A stretch of DNA of 64,000 bases, taken from contig NW_027182922.1 of NCBI RefSeq assembly GCF_041146395.1, positions 423,501-487,500 of the forward strand, given 5' to 3'. A program made the translations under genes and the position numbers. The DNA is from Eulemur rufifrons. Lineage: Eukaryota; Chordata; Mammalia; Primates; Lemuridae. The notes below the pieces were generated by a model. It was not told where the DNA came from and searched no databases. It worked only from the letters and a program-made list of their open reading frames with translations. This document shows, one piece after another, positions 1-14,222 of this stretch. The stretch's first letter is position 1; every line of letters begins with the position of its first letter.

Positions 1-1753
1 GATAGAGTGGGTTCCCGGGTACAATCCCAGCCCCCTAAACTCACCCCGCCCGCCCAATGCAGACAGGGCCTGTGCTCTAAGCATAAACAATACCTCTAAC
101 AGATAACCCTAACCCTGAACATAACACCCAACCCTGTTCCTATTTCTCCCCTTAACATGTAAACCTCACCGTGAGCCTAACTTTAACCACTTATCCTAAC
201 GTTAATGCATAACCCATTCCCTGAGAACAACCCCTATCCCATAATTCTAACCCTATCTCCTAGTCATCACTGGAACACCTAATCCCTAACCCTAATTCTA
301 AACCGCTAACCCTAACCAGAACCCTACCTACAACCCTAACACTGACAGTAACCCTTAATTCTAACCCCAACGCTATGCCTAACAAAAACCCTAACCCTTC
401 ACCCAAACCCCTAAGCCTTACGCTAACCCTTAACCCTAATCCTAATCCTAACCATTAAACCTAACCCTAGCTCTTAAAGCTAACCCTAAACCTTACCCTC
501 ACGACTAGACCTAACCCTGACACTAACCTAACACCTAACGCTAACTAGAACCCCTAAAGCTAACCCTGAACCCTATCCCTAACCCTAGCAGTAAACTTTA
601 ACCCTAAACCTAAGCCCAACCCATAACCCTAATCCTATCCTTTTACCCTAAAACTAACCCCTAAACCTAACCCCTATACCTAACCCTAACTCTAACCCCA
701 ATCCTAATTCTAACCATACCCCTTCATAAAACACTAACTCCTAACCGCTAACCCTAACACTAACCAAAAAGCCTAATCGCTAATCCCTAACCCTAACGCT
801 TAACCTTTACCCTAACCGTTAACCCTCACCCTAATTCTTAACACTGACCCTAAACTTAACCTTTAACTCTAAGCCTAACCCTTAACCCTACAGTAAGGAA
901 GACCCTTAAAGCTAATGGGATCCCTTTTCCCTAACCCTAACACTACAGCTAAAAATAACCCTAACCTTTGATCCTTAAACCTAACCCCTAACACTTACAT
1001 TAACCCCAAACCCTAACCCTAATCCTAAGCATTAAACCTAAGTCTATCTCTTAACCCTAACCCTAGCCCTTACCCTAACGCCTAGTTCTAACCCTAAATC
1101 TAACCTCCCGCCTAATCCTAACCTTAAGCCCTAATGCTAACGCTAACCCTGAACCCTAAACCTACCCGTAACCCTTAACACTAACCCTATCCGTGAACCT
1201 TAACCCTGATCCTAACCATTACCCGCACCCAAGCATTTAACCCTGACCCTAACCCTAATCCTTAATGATAACCCTAACACTAAACCCTAACCCTAAGCCC
1301 AACACTTAACCCTAATCCTATCCCTTAACCCTAACCCTAACCCTAACCCTAATGCTAACCCCTAAACGTAACCCTAACCGTGAACAGTAAACCTAACCCT
1401 AACCTCTAACACAAACCATAGCACATACCTCTAACCCAAAAACTAACCCTAACCCTAACCCTAACCCTAAACCCTAACTCTTAACCTTAACCCTAAGCGT
1501 TAACTCTCACGCTAACCTTTAATCCTAACCCTAATCCTAATCTTCAACCCTAAACCTAACACTTAACCCTAACCCTGTACCAAACCCTAACCCCTCATCT
1601 TAACCCTAACCTTAAACCTCAACCCTAAACCAAAGTGTAACCGTTAAATCTAAGAGTAACCTTTAACCCTAACTGTAATCCCTAAGTCTAAGCCCTCACC
1701 CTAACACTAAACTTCATCCTTAACACTAACCATAACCCTAACCCTATATCTAA
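1..1753 (+). repeat. Long telomere-like unit, 5'-truncated by the window edge
   Basis: Positions 1-88 are the last part of an A1 core, ending in TAAGCATAAAC, and the remainder is the long-unit body. The body marker CAGTAAGGAAGACCC is at 891. In complete long units this marker lies 1008-1022 bp after the core start, so the core would begin about 120 bp before the window. Perfect CCCTAA runs of about four units occur near 1326-1350 and 1443-1470; these are among the longest in the window. Confidence 0.9.
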
Positions 1754-3416
1754 TTCTCAGACTTCTTGCTTTCTTAGAGTTTAGAAAGCCTGCAATCCTC
1801 CCACGCCATGCGTGAAAGGAGGCTCTGCCACAGTGTCCTGCATGAAACCCAGAGGCCCATACACTGCGTGCAGTAGAGTGGGTTCCCAGCGACCATCACA
1901 GACACCTAACTTTGCCTCCTAGGGCATACAGGGCCCGTGCCCTAAGCATAAACCCTACCCCTCACCCATAAGCCTAACCCACAACATAACACCTAACCCT
2001 GATCCTACTGCTCACCTTAACAGGTAAACCTCACCATAACCCTAACTTTAACCCCATATCTTAACGTTAATGCATGACACCCTGAGAACAAGCCCTATAC
2101 CGTCATTAAACCCTACCTCCTAGCTATAACCGTAACACCTAATCCCTAATTCTGAAGCGCCAACCCTAACCTTAACCCGACCAACAACACTAACACTAAC
2201 CCTAACCCCTTACCCTTACCCTACGCCTAAAAGTAACCCTAACCGTTGATCCTTCGTAATAACCCCTAACCTTAACCCTAACCCTTAACCTATTCCCAAT
2301 CCTAACCATTAAACATAACCCTAACTCTTAACCCTAACCCTAACCTTTACCCTAATGCCTAGAGATCTAACCCCAACACTGACCTACAGTTAACACTAAC
2401 CCCAACCCCTAATGCTAACCTTAAACCTGAACCAAGCTCCTAACCCTTAACCCTAACACTATCCCTAACCCCTAAGCCTAACCCCAACTGATAACCCTCT
2501 AACCCTCACCCTGAATCCTAACCCTATCCCTTAACCCTAACCCCTAACCCTAACGCTAACTCCAACCCTAAACCTTACCCTGGCCCCCTAACCCAGACTT
2601 AACACCTTACCCCTAACACTAACTCTAACCCTAACCACTAATCCCTACCACTTAACCCTGACTCGAAACCTAACCCCTAACACGAAAAACCCTAACCCCA
2701 ACCCCAACCCTAATTCTCACACTACTTCCATTCCCAGAGTGAAGCAAGCCTACAATACTGCCATGCCATGATTGAGATGAGGCTCCGCCTGAGTCCTGCA
2801 TGTAGGTCCTTTCCCAAGGCCCAGAGAATGATGTTGTGCTTTCGTGGTGACTCTGACCGCACCCCTCTCACCGTAGATTAACCAGGTCCTGTGCCCCTAA
2901 AATGACCGCTAAAGCTAAGCCCTATCACCAACGCTAACCCCTGACCCTGAACCTAAGCCCCAAGCCTAAAGCCCAACATTAACTCTAGACCCTTACCCTA
3001 AACCTAATCCCTAACCCTAATGCTAACCCCTAAACCCAACCCTAACCGTGAACAGTAAACCTAACCCTAACCCCTAACACAAACCATAGCACATAACTCT
3101 AACCCTAAATCTAACCCTAAGCCTAACCGTAAACCCTAACTCTTAACCTTAACCCTAAGCGTTAACTCTCACGCTAACCTTTAATCCTAACCCTAATCCT
3201 AATCTTCAACCCTAAACCTAACACTTAACCCTAAACGTCTACCAAACCCTAACCCCTCATCTTAACCCTAACCTTAAACCTCAACCCTAAACCAAAGTGT
3301 AACCGTTAAATCTAAGAGTAACCTTTAACCCTAACCGTAATCCCTAACCCTAAGCCCTCACCCTAACACTAAACTTCATCCTTAACCCTAACCATAACCC
3401 TAACCCTAAATCTTAT
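1754..3416 (+). repeat. 1.66-kb telomere-like HOR unit 1 (A2 core + B core)
   Basis: The A2 core (1754-1950) is recognised by CAGCGACCATCACAGACACC and the GCATACAGGGCCCGTGCC segment. The B core is at 2713-2905 and includes GTGCTTTCGTGGTGACTC. Degenerate CCCTAA sequence fills the intervals. Some bases differ from the next three units (for example near 2761 and 2871), so this is the most diverged member of the run. Confidence 0.92.
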
Positions 3417-5079
3417 TCTCAGACTTCTTGCTTTCTTAGAGTTTAGAAAGCCTGCAATCCTCCCACGCCATGCGTGAAAGGAGGCTCTGCCACAGTGTCC
3501 TGCATGAAACCCAGAGGCCCATACACTGCGTGCGGTAGAGTGGGTTTCAAGCGACGATCACAGACACCTAACTTTGCCTCCTAGGGCATACAGGGCCCGT
3601 GCCCTAAGCATAAACCCTACGCCTCACCCATATGCCTAACCCACAACATAACACCTAACCCTGATCCTACTGCTCACCTTAACAGGTAAACCTCACCATA
3701 ACCCTACCTTTAACCCCATATCTTAACGTTAATGCATGACACCCTGAGAACAAGCCCTATACCGTCATTATAACCCTACCTCCTAGCTATAACCGTAACA
3801 CTTAATCCCTAATTCTGAAACGCCAACCCTAACCTTAACCCGACCAACAACACTAACACTAACCCTAACCCCTTACCCTAACCCTACGCCTAAAAGTAAC
3901 CCTAACCGTTGATCCTTCGTCATAACCCCTAACCTTAACCCTAACCCTTAACCCTATTCCCAAACCTAACCATTAAACAGAACCCTAACTCTTAACCCTA
4001 ACCCTAACCTTTACCCTAATGCCTAGAGATCTAACCCCAACACTGACCTACAGTTAACACTAACCCCAACCCCTAATGCTAACCTTAAACCTGAACCAAG
4101 CTCCTAACCCTTAACCCTAACACTATCCCTAACCCCTAAGCCTAACCCCAACTGTTAACCCTCTAACCCTCACCCTGAATCCTAACCCTATCCCTTAACC
4201 CTAACCCCTAACCCTAACGCTAACTCCAACCCTAAACCTTACCCTGGCCCCCTAACCCAGACTTAACACCTTACCCCTAACACTAACTCTAACCCTAACC
4301 ACTAATCCCTAGCACCTAACCCTGACTCGAAACCTAACCCCTAACACGAAAAACCCTAACCCCAACCCCAACTCTAATTCTCACACTACTTCCATTCCCA
4401 GAGTGAAGCAAGCCTACAATACAGCCATGCCATGTGTGAGATGAGGCTCCGCCTGAGTCCTGCATGTAGGTCCTCTCCCAAGGCCCAGGGAATGATGTTG
4501 TGCATTCGTGGTGACTCCGACCGCACCCCTCTCACCGTAGATTAACCAGGTCCTGTGCCCTTAAACTGACCGCTAAAGCTAAGCCCTACCACCAACGCTA
4601 ACCCCTGACCCTGAACTTAAGCCCCGAGCCTAAAGCCCAACATTAACTCTAGACCCTTACCCTAAACCTAATCCCTAACCCTAATGCTAACCCCTAAACC
4701 CTACCCTAACCGTGAACAGTAAACCTAACCCTAACCCCTAACACAAACCATAGCACATAACTCTAACCCTAAATCTAACCCTAAGCCTAACCGTCAACCC
4801 TAACTCTTAACCTTAACCCTAAGCGTTAACTCTCACGCTAACCTTTAATCCTAACCCTAATCCTAATCTTCAACCCTAAACCTAACACTTAACCCTAAAG
4901 GTCTACTAAACCCTAACCCCTCATCTTAACCCTAACCTTAAACCTCAACCCTAAACCAAAGTGTAACCGTTAAATCTAAGAGTAACCTTTAACCCTAACC
5001 GTAATCCCTAACCCTAAGCCCTGACTCTAACACTAAACTTCATTATTAACCCTAACCATAACCCTAACCCTAAATCTAA
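3417..5079 (+). repeat. 1.66-kb telomere-like HOR unit 2
   Basis: A2 core 3417-3612, B core 4378-4570, unit length 1663 bp. The A-to-B spacing (961 bp) and B-to-A spacing (702 bp) match the neighbouring units within a few bases. Confidence 0.92.
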
Positions 5080-6742
5080 TTCTCAGACTTCTTGCTTTCT
5101 TAGAGTTTAGAAAGCCTGCAATCCTCCAACGCCATGTGTGAAAGGAGGCTCTGCCACAGTGTCCTGCATGAAACCCAGAGGCCCATACACTGCGTGCGGT
5201 AGAGTGGGTTCCCAGCGACCATCACAGACACCTAACTTTGCCTCCTAGGGCATACAGGGCCCGTGCCCTAAGCATAAACCCTACCCCTCACCCATAAGCC
5301 TAACCCACAACATAACACCTAACCCTGATCCTACTGCTCACCTTAACAGGTAAACCTCACCATAACCCTAACTTTAACCCCATATCTTAACGTTAATGCA
5401 TGACACCCTGAGAACAAGCCCTATACCGTCATTATAACCCTACCTCCTAGCTATAACCGTAACACCTAATCCCTAATTCTGAAGCGCCAACCCTAACCTT
5501 AACTCGACCAACAACACTAACACTAACACTAACCCCTTACCCTAACCCTACGCCTAAAATAACCCTAACCGTTGATCCTTCGTCATAACCCCTAACCTTA
5601 ACCCTAACCCTTAACCTATTCCCAATCCTAACCATTAAACAGAACCCTAACTCTTAACCCTAACCCTAACCTTTACCCTAATGCCTAGAGATCTAACCCC
5701 AACACTGACCTACAGTTAACACTAACCCCAACCCCTAATGCTAACCTTAAACCTGAACCAAGCTCCTAACCCTTAACCCTAACACTATCCCTAATCCCTA
5801 ATCCTAACCCCAACTGTTAACCCTCTAACCCTCACCCTGAATCCTAACCCTATCCCTTAAACGTAACCCCTAACACTAACGCTAACTCCAACCCTAAACC
5901 TTACCCTGGCCCCCTAACCCAGACTTAACACCTTACCCCTAACACTAACTCTAACCCTAACCACTAATCCCTAGCACCTAACCCTGACTCGAAACCTAAC
6001 CCCTAACACGAAAAACCCTAACCCCAACCCCAACCCTAATTCTCACACTGCTTCCATTCCCAGAGTGAAGCAAGCCTACAATACAGCCATGCCATGTGTG
6101 AGATGAGGCTCCGCCTGAGTCCTGCATGTAGGTCCTCTCCCAAGGCCCAGGGAATGATGTTGTGCATTCGTGGTGACTCCGACCGCACCCCTCTCACCGT
6201 AGATTAACCAGGTCCTGTGCCCTTAAACTGACCGCTAAAGCTAAGCCCTACCACCAACGCTAACCCCTGACCCTGAACTTAAGCCCCGAGCCTAAAGCCC
6301 AACATTAACTCTAGACCCTTACCCTAAACCTAATCCCTAACCCTAATGCTAACCCCTAAACCCTACCCTAACCGTGAACAGTAAACCTAACCCTAACCCC
6401 TAACACAAACCATAGCACATAACTCTAACCCTAAATCTAACCCTAAGCCTAACCGTCAACCCTAACTCTTAACCTTAACCCTAAGCGTTAACTCTCACGC
6501 TAACCTTTAATCCTAACCCTAATCCTAATCTTCAACCCTAAACCTAACACTTAACCCTAAAGGTCTACTAAACCCTAACCCCTCATCTTAACCCTAACCT
6601 TAAACCTCAACCCTAAACCAAAGTGTAACCGTTAAATCTAAGAGTAACCTTTAACCCTAACCGTAATCCCTAACCCTAAGCCCTGACTCTAACACTAAAC
6701 TTCATCCTTAACCCTAACCATAACCCTAACCCTAAATCTAAT
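5080..6742 (+). repeat. 1.66-kb telomere-like HOR unit 3
   Basis: A2 core 5080-5277, B core 6040-6232, length 1663 bp. It is nearly identical to the following unit: it shares derived states such as CTCCAACGCCATGTGTG in the A core and AAAGGTCTACTAAACC at the end of the preceding body. Confidence 0.92.
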
Positions 6743-8404
6743 TCTCAGACTTCTTGCTTTCTTAGAGTTTAGAAAGCCTGCAATCCTCCAACGCCATGTG
6801 TGAAAGGAGGCTCTGCCACAGTGTCCTGCATGAAACCCAGAGGCCCATACACTGCGTGCGGTAGAGTGGGTTCCCAGCGACCATCACAGACACCTAACTT
6901 TGCCTCCTAGGGCATACAGGGCCCGTGCCCTAAGCATAAACCCTACCCCTCACCCATAAGCCTAACCCACAACATAACACCTAACCCTGATCCTACTGCT
7001 CACCTTAACAGGTAAACCTCACCATAACCCTAACTTTAACCCCATATCTTAACGTTAATGCATGACACCCTGAGAACAAGCCCTATACCGTCATTATAAC
7101 CCTACCTCCTAGCTATAACCGTAACACCTAATCCCTAATTCTGAAGCGCCAACCCTAACCTTAACCCGACCAACAACACTAACACTAACCCTAACCCCTT
7201 ACCCTAACCCTACGCCTAAAAGTAACCCTAACCGTTGATCCTTCGTCATAACCCCTAACCTTAACCCTAACCCTTAACCTATTCCCAATCCTAACCATTA
7301 AACAGAACCCTAACTCTTAACCCTAACCCTAACCTTTACCCTAATGCCTAGAGGTCTAACCCCAACGCTGACCTACAGTTAACACTAACCCCAACCCCTA
7401 ATGCTAACCTTAAACCTGAACCAAGCTCCTAACCCTTAACCCTAACACTATCCCTAACCCCTAAGCCTAACCCCAACTGTTAACCCTCTAACCCTCACCC
7501 TGAATCCTAACCCTATCCCTTAACCCTAACCCCTAACCCTAACGCTAACTCCAACCCTAAACCTTACCCTGGCCCCCTAACCCAGACTTAACACCTTACC
7601 CCTAACACTAACTCTAACCCTAACCACTAATCCCTAGCACCTAACCCTGACTCGAAACCTAACCCCTAACATGAAAAACCCTAACCCGAACCCCAACCAT
7701 AATTCTCACACTACTTCCATTCCCAGAGTGAAGCAAGCCTACAATACAGCCATGCCATGTGTGAGATGATGCTCCGCCTGAGTCATGCATGGAGGTCCTG
7801 TCCCAAGGCCCAGGGAATGATGTTGTACTTTCGTGGTGACTCCGACCGCACCCCTCTCACCGTAGATTAACCAGGTCCTGTGCCCTTAAACTGACCGCTA
7901 AAGCTAAGCCCTACCACCAACGCTAACCCCTGACCCTGAACCTAAGTCCCGAGCCTAAAGCCCAACATTAACTCTAGACCCTTACCCTAAACCTAATCCC
8001 TAACGCTAATGCTAACCCCTAAACCCAACCCTAACCGTGAACAGTAAACCTAACCCTAACCCCTAACACAAACCATAGCACATAACTCTAACCCTAAATC
8101 TAACCCTAAGCCTAACCGTAAACCCTAACACTTAACCTTAACCCTAAGCGTTAACTCTCACGCTAAACTTTAATCCTAACCCTAATCCTAATCTTCAACC
8201 CTAAACCTAACACTTAACCCTAAACGTCTACCAAACCCTAACCCCTCATCTTAACCCTAACCGTAAACCTCAACCCTAAACCGAACTGTAACCGTTAAAC
8301 CTAAGAGTAACCTTTAACCCTAACCTTAATCCCTAACCTTAAGCCCTCACCCTAACACTAGACTTCATCCTTAACCCTAACCATATTCCTAACCCTAAAT
8401 CTAA
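6743..8404 (+). repeat. 1.66-kb telomere-like HOR unit 4
   Basis: A2 core 6743-6940, B core 7703-7893. Several B-core substitutions (GATGATGCTCC near 7765, GTACTTTCGTGG near 7826) separate it from units 2 and 3. It is the last unit of the run; the next core is A1. Confidence 0.92.
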
Positions 8405-10257
8405 TTCTCAGACTTCTTGCTTTCTTAGAGTTTAGAAAGCCTGCAATTCTCCCATGCCATGCGTGAAAGGAGGCTCTACCACTGTGTCCTGCATGAAACC
8501 CACGGGCCCATACCCAGAGTATGATAGAGTGGGTTCCCGGGTACAATCCCAGGCCCCTAAACTCCCCCCGCCCGCCCAATGCAGACTGGGCCCGTGCGCT
8601 AAGCATAAAAAATACCTTTAACAGATAACCCTAACCCTGAACATAACAGCCAACCCTCTTCCTATTTCTCCCCTTAACACGTAAACCTCACCGTGAGCCT
8701 AACTTTAACCTCTTATCCTAACGTTCATGCATAACCCATTCCCTGAGAACAACCCCTATCCCATAATTCTAACCCTATCTCCTAGTCATCACTGGAACAC
8801 CTAATCCCTAACCCTAATTCTAAACCGCTAACCTTAACCGGAACCCTACCTACAACCCTAACACTGACAGTAACCCTTACTTCTAACCCCAACACTATGC
8901 CTAACAAAAACCCTAACCCTTCACCCAAACCCCTAAGTCTTACGCTAACCCTTAACCCTAATCCTAATCCTAACCATTAAACCTAACCCTAGCTCTTAAA
9001 GCTAACCCTAAACCTTACCCTCACGACTAGACCTAACCCTGACACTAACCTAACACCTAACCCTAACCAGAACCCCTAAAGCTAACCCTGAACCCTATCC
9101 CTAACCCTAGCAGTAAACTTTAACCCTAAACCTAAGCCCACCCCATAACCCTAATCCTATCCTTTTACCCTAAAACTAACCCCTAAACCTAACCCCTATA
9201 CCTAACCCTAACTCTAACCCCAATCCTAATTCTAACCATACCCCTTCATAAAACACGAACTCCTAACCTCTAACCCTAACACTAACCAAAAACCCTAATC
9301 GCTAATTCCTAACCCTAACGCTTAACCTTTACCCTAACCGTTAACCCTCACCCTAATTCTTAACACTGACCCTAACCTTAACCTTTAACTCTAAGCCTAA
9401 CCCTTAACCCTACAGTAAGGAAGACCCTTAATGCTAATGGGATCCCTTTTCCCTAACCCTAACACTACAGCTAAAAATAACCCTAACCTTTGATCCTTAA
9501 ACCTAACCCCTAACACTTACTTTAACCCCAAACCCTAACACTAATCCTAAGCATTAAACCTAACCCTATCCCTTAACCCTAACCCTAGCCCTTACCCTAA
9601 CGTCTAGTTCTAACCCTAAATCTAACCTCCCGCCTAATCCTAACCTTAAGCCCAAATGCTAACGCTAACCCTGAACCCTAAACCTACCCGTAACCCTTAA
9701 CACTAACCCTATCCGTGAACCTTAACCCTGACCCTAACCATTACCCGCACCCAAGCATTTAACCCTGACCCTAACCCTAATCCTTAATGATAACCCTAAC
9801 ACTAAACCCTAACCCTAAGCCCAACACTTAACCCTAATCCTATCCCTTAACCCTAATCCTAATGCTAACCCCTAAACGTAACCCTAAACGTGAACAGTAA
9901 ACCTAACCCTAACCTCTAACACAAAGCATAGCACATAACTCTAACCCTAAATCTAACCCTAAGCCTAACCGTAAACCCTAACTCTTAACCTTAACCCTAA
10001 GCGTTAACTCTCACGCAAACCTTTAATCCTAACCCTAATCCTAATCTTCAACCCTAAACCTAACACTTAACCCTAACCCTGTACCAAACCCTAACCCCTC
10101 ATCTTAACCCTAACCTTAAACCTCAACCCTAAACCAAAGTGTAACCGTTAAATCTAAGAGTAACCTTTAACCCTAACCGTAATCCCTAACCCTAAGCCCT
10201 CACCCTAACACTAAACTTCATCCTTAACCCTAACCATAACCCTAACCCTAAATCTAA
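8405..10257 (+). repeat. 1.85-kb long telomere-like unit (A1 core)
   Basis: The A1 core (8405-8608) is recognised by GGGTTCCCGGGTACAATCCC and a GC-rich CCCCCCGCCCGCCC tract. There is no B core; instead the long-unit marker CAGTAAGGAAGACCC is at 9413. Length is 1853 bp, matching the repeated long units at 55.4-64 kb. Confidence 0.92.
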
Positions 10258-11920
10258 TTCTCAGACTTCTTGCTTTCTTAGAGTTTAGAAAGCCTGCAAT
10301 CCTCCCACGCCATGTGTGAAAGGAGGCTCTGCCACAGTTTCCTGCATGAAACCCAGAGGCCCATACACTGCGTGCGGTGGAGTGGGTTCCCAGCGACCAT
10401 CACAGACACCTAACTTTGCCTCCTAGGGCATACAGGGCCCGTGCCCTAAGCATAAACCCTACCCCTCACCCATAAGCCTAACCCACAACATAACACCTAA
10501 CCCTGATCCTACTGCTCACCTTAACAGGTAAACCTCACCATAACCCTAACTTTAACCCCATATCTTAACGTTAATGCATGACACCCTGAGAACAAGCCCT
10601 ATACCGTCATTATAACCCTACCTCCTAGCTATAACCGTAACACCTAATCCCTAATTCTGAAGCGCCAACCCTAACCTTAACCCGACCAACAACACTAACA
10701 CTAACCCTAACCCCTTACCCTAACCCTACGCCTAAAAGTAACCCTAACCGTTGATCCTTCATCATAACCCCTAACCTTAACCCTAACCCTTAACCCTATT
10801 CCCAATCGTAACCATTAAACAGAACCCTAACTCTTAACCCTAACCCTAACCTTTACCCTAATGCCTAGAGATCTAACCCCAACACTGAGCTACAGTTAAG
10901 AGTAACCCCAACCCCTAATGCTAACCTTAAACCTGAACCAAGCTCCTAACCCTTAACGCTAACACTATCCCTAACCCCTAAGCCTAACCCCAACTGTTAA
11001 CCCTCTAACCCTCACCCTGAATCCTAACCCTATCCCTTAACCCTAACCCCTAACCCTAACGCTAACTCCAACCCTAAACCTTACCCTGGCCCCCTAACCC
11101 AGACTTAACACCTTACCCCTAACACTAACTCTAACCCTAACCACTAATCCCTAGCACCTAACCCTGACTCGAAACCTAACCCCTAACACGAAAAACCCTA
11201 ACCCCAACCCCAACCCTAATTCTCACACTACTTCCATTCCCAGAGTCAAGCAAGTCTACAATACATCCATGCCATGTGTGAGATGAGGCTCCGCCTGAGT
11301 CTGCATGTAGGTCCTCTCCCAAGGCCCAGGGAATGATGTTGTGCTTTCGTGGTGACTCCGACCGCACCCCTCTCACCGTAGATTAACCAGGTCCTGTGCC
11401 CTTAAACTGACCGCTAAAGCTAAGCCCTACCACCAACACTAACCCCTGTCCCTGAACCTAAGCCCCGAGCCTAAAGCCCAACATTAACTCTAGACCCTTA
11501 CCCTAAACATAATCCCTAACCCTAATGCTAACCCCTAAACCCAACCCTAACCGTGAACAGTAAACCTAACCCTAACCCCTAACACAAACCATAGCACATA
11601 ACTCTAACCCTAAATCTAACCCTAAGCATAACCGAAAACCCTATCTCTTAACCTTAACCCTAAGCGTTAACTCTCATGCTAACCTTTAATCCTAACCCTA
11701 ATCCTAATCTTCAACCCTAAACCTAACACTTAACCCTAAACGTCTACCAAACCCTTACCCCTCATCTTAACCCTAACCGTAAACCTCAACCCTAAACCGA
11801 ACTGTAACCGTTAAACCTAAGAGTAACCTTTAACCCTAACCCTAATCCCTAACCCTAAGCCCTCACCCTAACACTAAACTTCATCCTTCACCCTAACCAT
11901 AATCCTAACCCTAAATCTAA
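10258..11920 (+). repeat. 1.66-kb telomere-like HOR unit (A2 + B), isolated copy
   Basis: A2 core 10258-10457, B core 11220-11411, length 1663 bp. It sits between two long A1 units. It is the outermost landmark of the left palindrome arm that I can pair: its A and B cores match inverted cores ending at 38962 and 37975. Confidence 0.9.
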
Positions 11921-13692
11921 TTCTCAGACTTCTTGCTTTCTTAGAGTTTAGAAAGCCTGCAATCCTCCCATGCCATGCATGAAAGGAGGCTCTACCACTG
12001 TGTCCTGCATGAAACCCACGGGCCCATACCCAGAGTATGATAGAGTGGGTTCCCGGGTACAATCCCAGCCCCCTAAACTCCCCCCGCCGGCCTAATGCAG
12101 ACAGGGCCCGTGCGCTAAGCATAAAAAATACCTTTAACAGATAACCCTAACCCTGAACATAACACCCAACCCTGTTCCTATTTCTCCCCTTAACACGTAA
12201 ACCTCACCGTGAGCCTAACTTTAACCTCTTATCCTAACGTTCATGCATAACCCATTCCCTGAGAACAACCCCTATCCCATAATTCTAACCCTATCTCCTA
12301 GTCATCACTGGAACACCTAATCCCTAACCCTAATTCTAAACGGCTAACCCTAACCGGAACCCTACCTACAACCCTAACACTGACAGTAACCCTTACTTCT
12401 AACCCCAACGCTATGCCTAACAAAAACCCTAACCCTTCACCCTAACCCCTAAGCCTTACGCTAACCCTTAACCCTAATCCTAATCCTAACCATTAAACCT
12501 AACCCTAGCTCTTAAAGCTAACCCTAAACCTTACCCTCACGACTAGACCTAACCCTGACACTAACCTAACACCTAACCCTAACCAGAACCCCTAAAGCTA
12601 ACCCTGAACCCTATCCCTAACCCTAGCAGTAAACTTTAACCCTAAACCTAAGCCCAACCCATAACCCTAATCCTATCCTTTTACCCTAAAACTAACCCCT
12701 AAACCTAACCCCTATACCTAACCCTAACTCTAACCCCAATCCTAATTCTAACCATACCCCTTCATAAAACACGAACTCCTAACCTCTAACCCTAACACTA
12801 ACCAAAAACCCTAATCGCTAATCCCTAACCCTAACGCTTAACCTTTACCCTAACCGTTAACCCCCCCCCCTAATTCTTAACACTGACCCTAACCTTAACC
12901 TTTAACTCTAAGCCTAACCCTTAACCCTACAGTAAGGAAGACCCTTAATGCTAATGGGATCACTTTTCCCTAACCCTAACACTACAGCTAAAAATAACCC
13001 TAACCTTTGATCCTTAAACCTAACCCCTAACACTTACTTTAACCCCAAACCCTAACCCTAATCCTAAGCATTAAACCTAACCCTATCTCTTAACCCTAAC
13101 CCTAGCCCTTACCCTAACGCTTAGATCTAACCCTAAATCTAACCTCCTGCCTAATCCTAACCTTAAGCCCTAATGCTAACTCTAACCCTGAACCCTAAAC
13201 CTACCCATAACCCTTAACACTAACGCTATCCGTAAACCTTAACCCTGACCCTAACCATTACCCGCACCCAAGCATTTAACCCTGACCCTAACCCTAATCC
13301 TTAATGATAACGCTAACACTAAACCCTAACCCTAAGCCCAACACTTAACCATAATACTATCCTTTAACCCTAAGCCTAACCCTAACCCCTAACGCTAAAC
13401 CTAACCCTAACCGCAACCCTAACCCTCAATCTTGAAACTTACCATTAACCCTGACACTAACCCTTAACCCTAACCCTACTCCTAATCCTTATCCATAAGG
13501 CTAATACTGAAGCCTAACCCTGTGCCAAACGCTAAACCCAAACCTTAACCCTAACCCTGAATCTTAAACGTAAACCTAACTGTAACTGTTAAACCTAACA
13601 CTAACATTTAACCCTAACACCTAACCCTAAGACTCCACCCTAACACTAATCTTCATCCCTAAACATTACCATAATCCTACCCCTAAATCTAA
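11921..13692 (+). repeat. Long telomere-like unit (A1 core), 1.77 kb
   Basis: A1 core 11921-12124; long-unit marker at 12930. It is shorter than the usual 1.85 kb because the body runs into an A3 core at 13693. A run of ten C at 12861-12870 replaces the CCCTCACCCT seen in paralogous units. Confidence 0.9.
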
Positions 13693-14222
13693 TTCTCAGA
13701 CTTCTTGCTTTCTCAGAGTTTAGAAAGCCTACAATCCTCCCATGCCATGAGTTAAAGGGTGCTCTGCCACTGTGTCCTGCATGAAACCCAGGAATCCACA
13801 CCCAGCGTTCAATAGAGTGTGTTCCCGGGGACAATCCTATCCCCCTAACCCCCGCCCGCCGCCCAGTGCAGACAGGGCCTGTACGCTAAGTATAAGCACT
13901 GCCCCTAACAGATAACCCTCACCCTGAACATAACACCTAACCATGATCCTATTCCTAAACGTAAACCATAAACCTCCCCGTAATGCTAACTTATCCCCTT
14001 AAATTAACGTTAATGCATAACACCCTGAGAAGAAGCCCTATCCCATAATTCTAATCCTAAACCATAGTCATAACCATAACACCTCACCCCTATTTCTAAA
14101 ATGAAAACCCTAACTTTCACCCTACCACAACCCTAACCCTAACCCTATCCCCTAACCCTAAGCCCTCACCCTATCACTAATCTTCATCCCTAAACCGTGC
14201 CGTAATTTTAACCCTAAATCTA
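13693..14222 (+). repeat. Short 530-bp unit with A3 core
   Basis: The A3 core (13693-13895) reads GTGTTCCCGGGGACAATCC and then CCCAGTGCAGACAGGGCC. The distance to the next core start is only 530 bp. The same A3-to-A2' pair with exactly the same spacing recurs at 49295/49825, and inverted at 35426/34895. Confidence 0.9.

Noticed and set aside
1320..1475. Functional telomere end
   Set aside because: Perfect CCCTAA runs reach only about four to five units and are embedded in degenerate repeats and cores; true ends have long uninterrupted hexamers.
1754..8404. CRISPR-like or other spacer-repeat array
   Set aside because: The regular cores separated by variable stretches are 1.66-kb HOR units with telomere-derived intervals in a primate genome, not short repeats with unique spacers.
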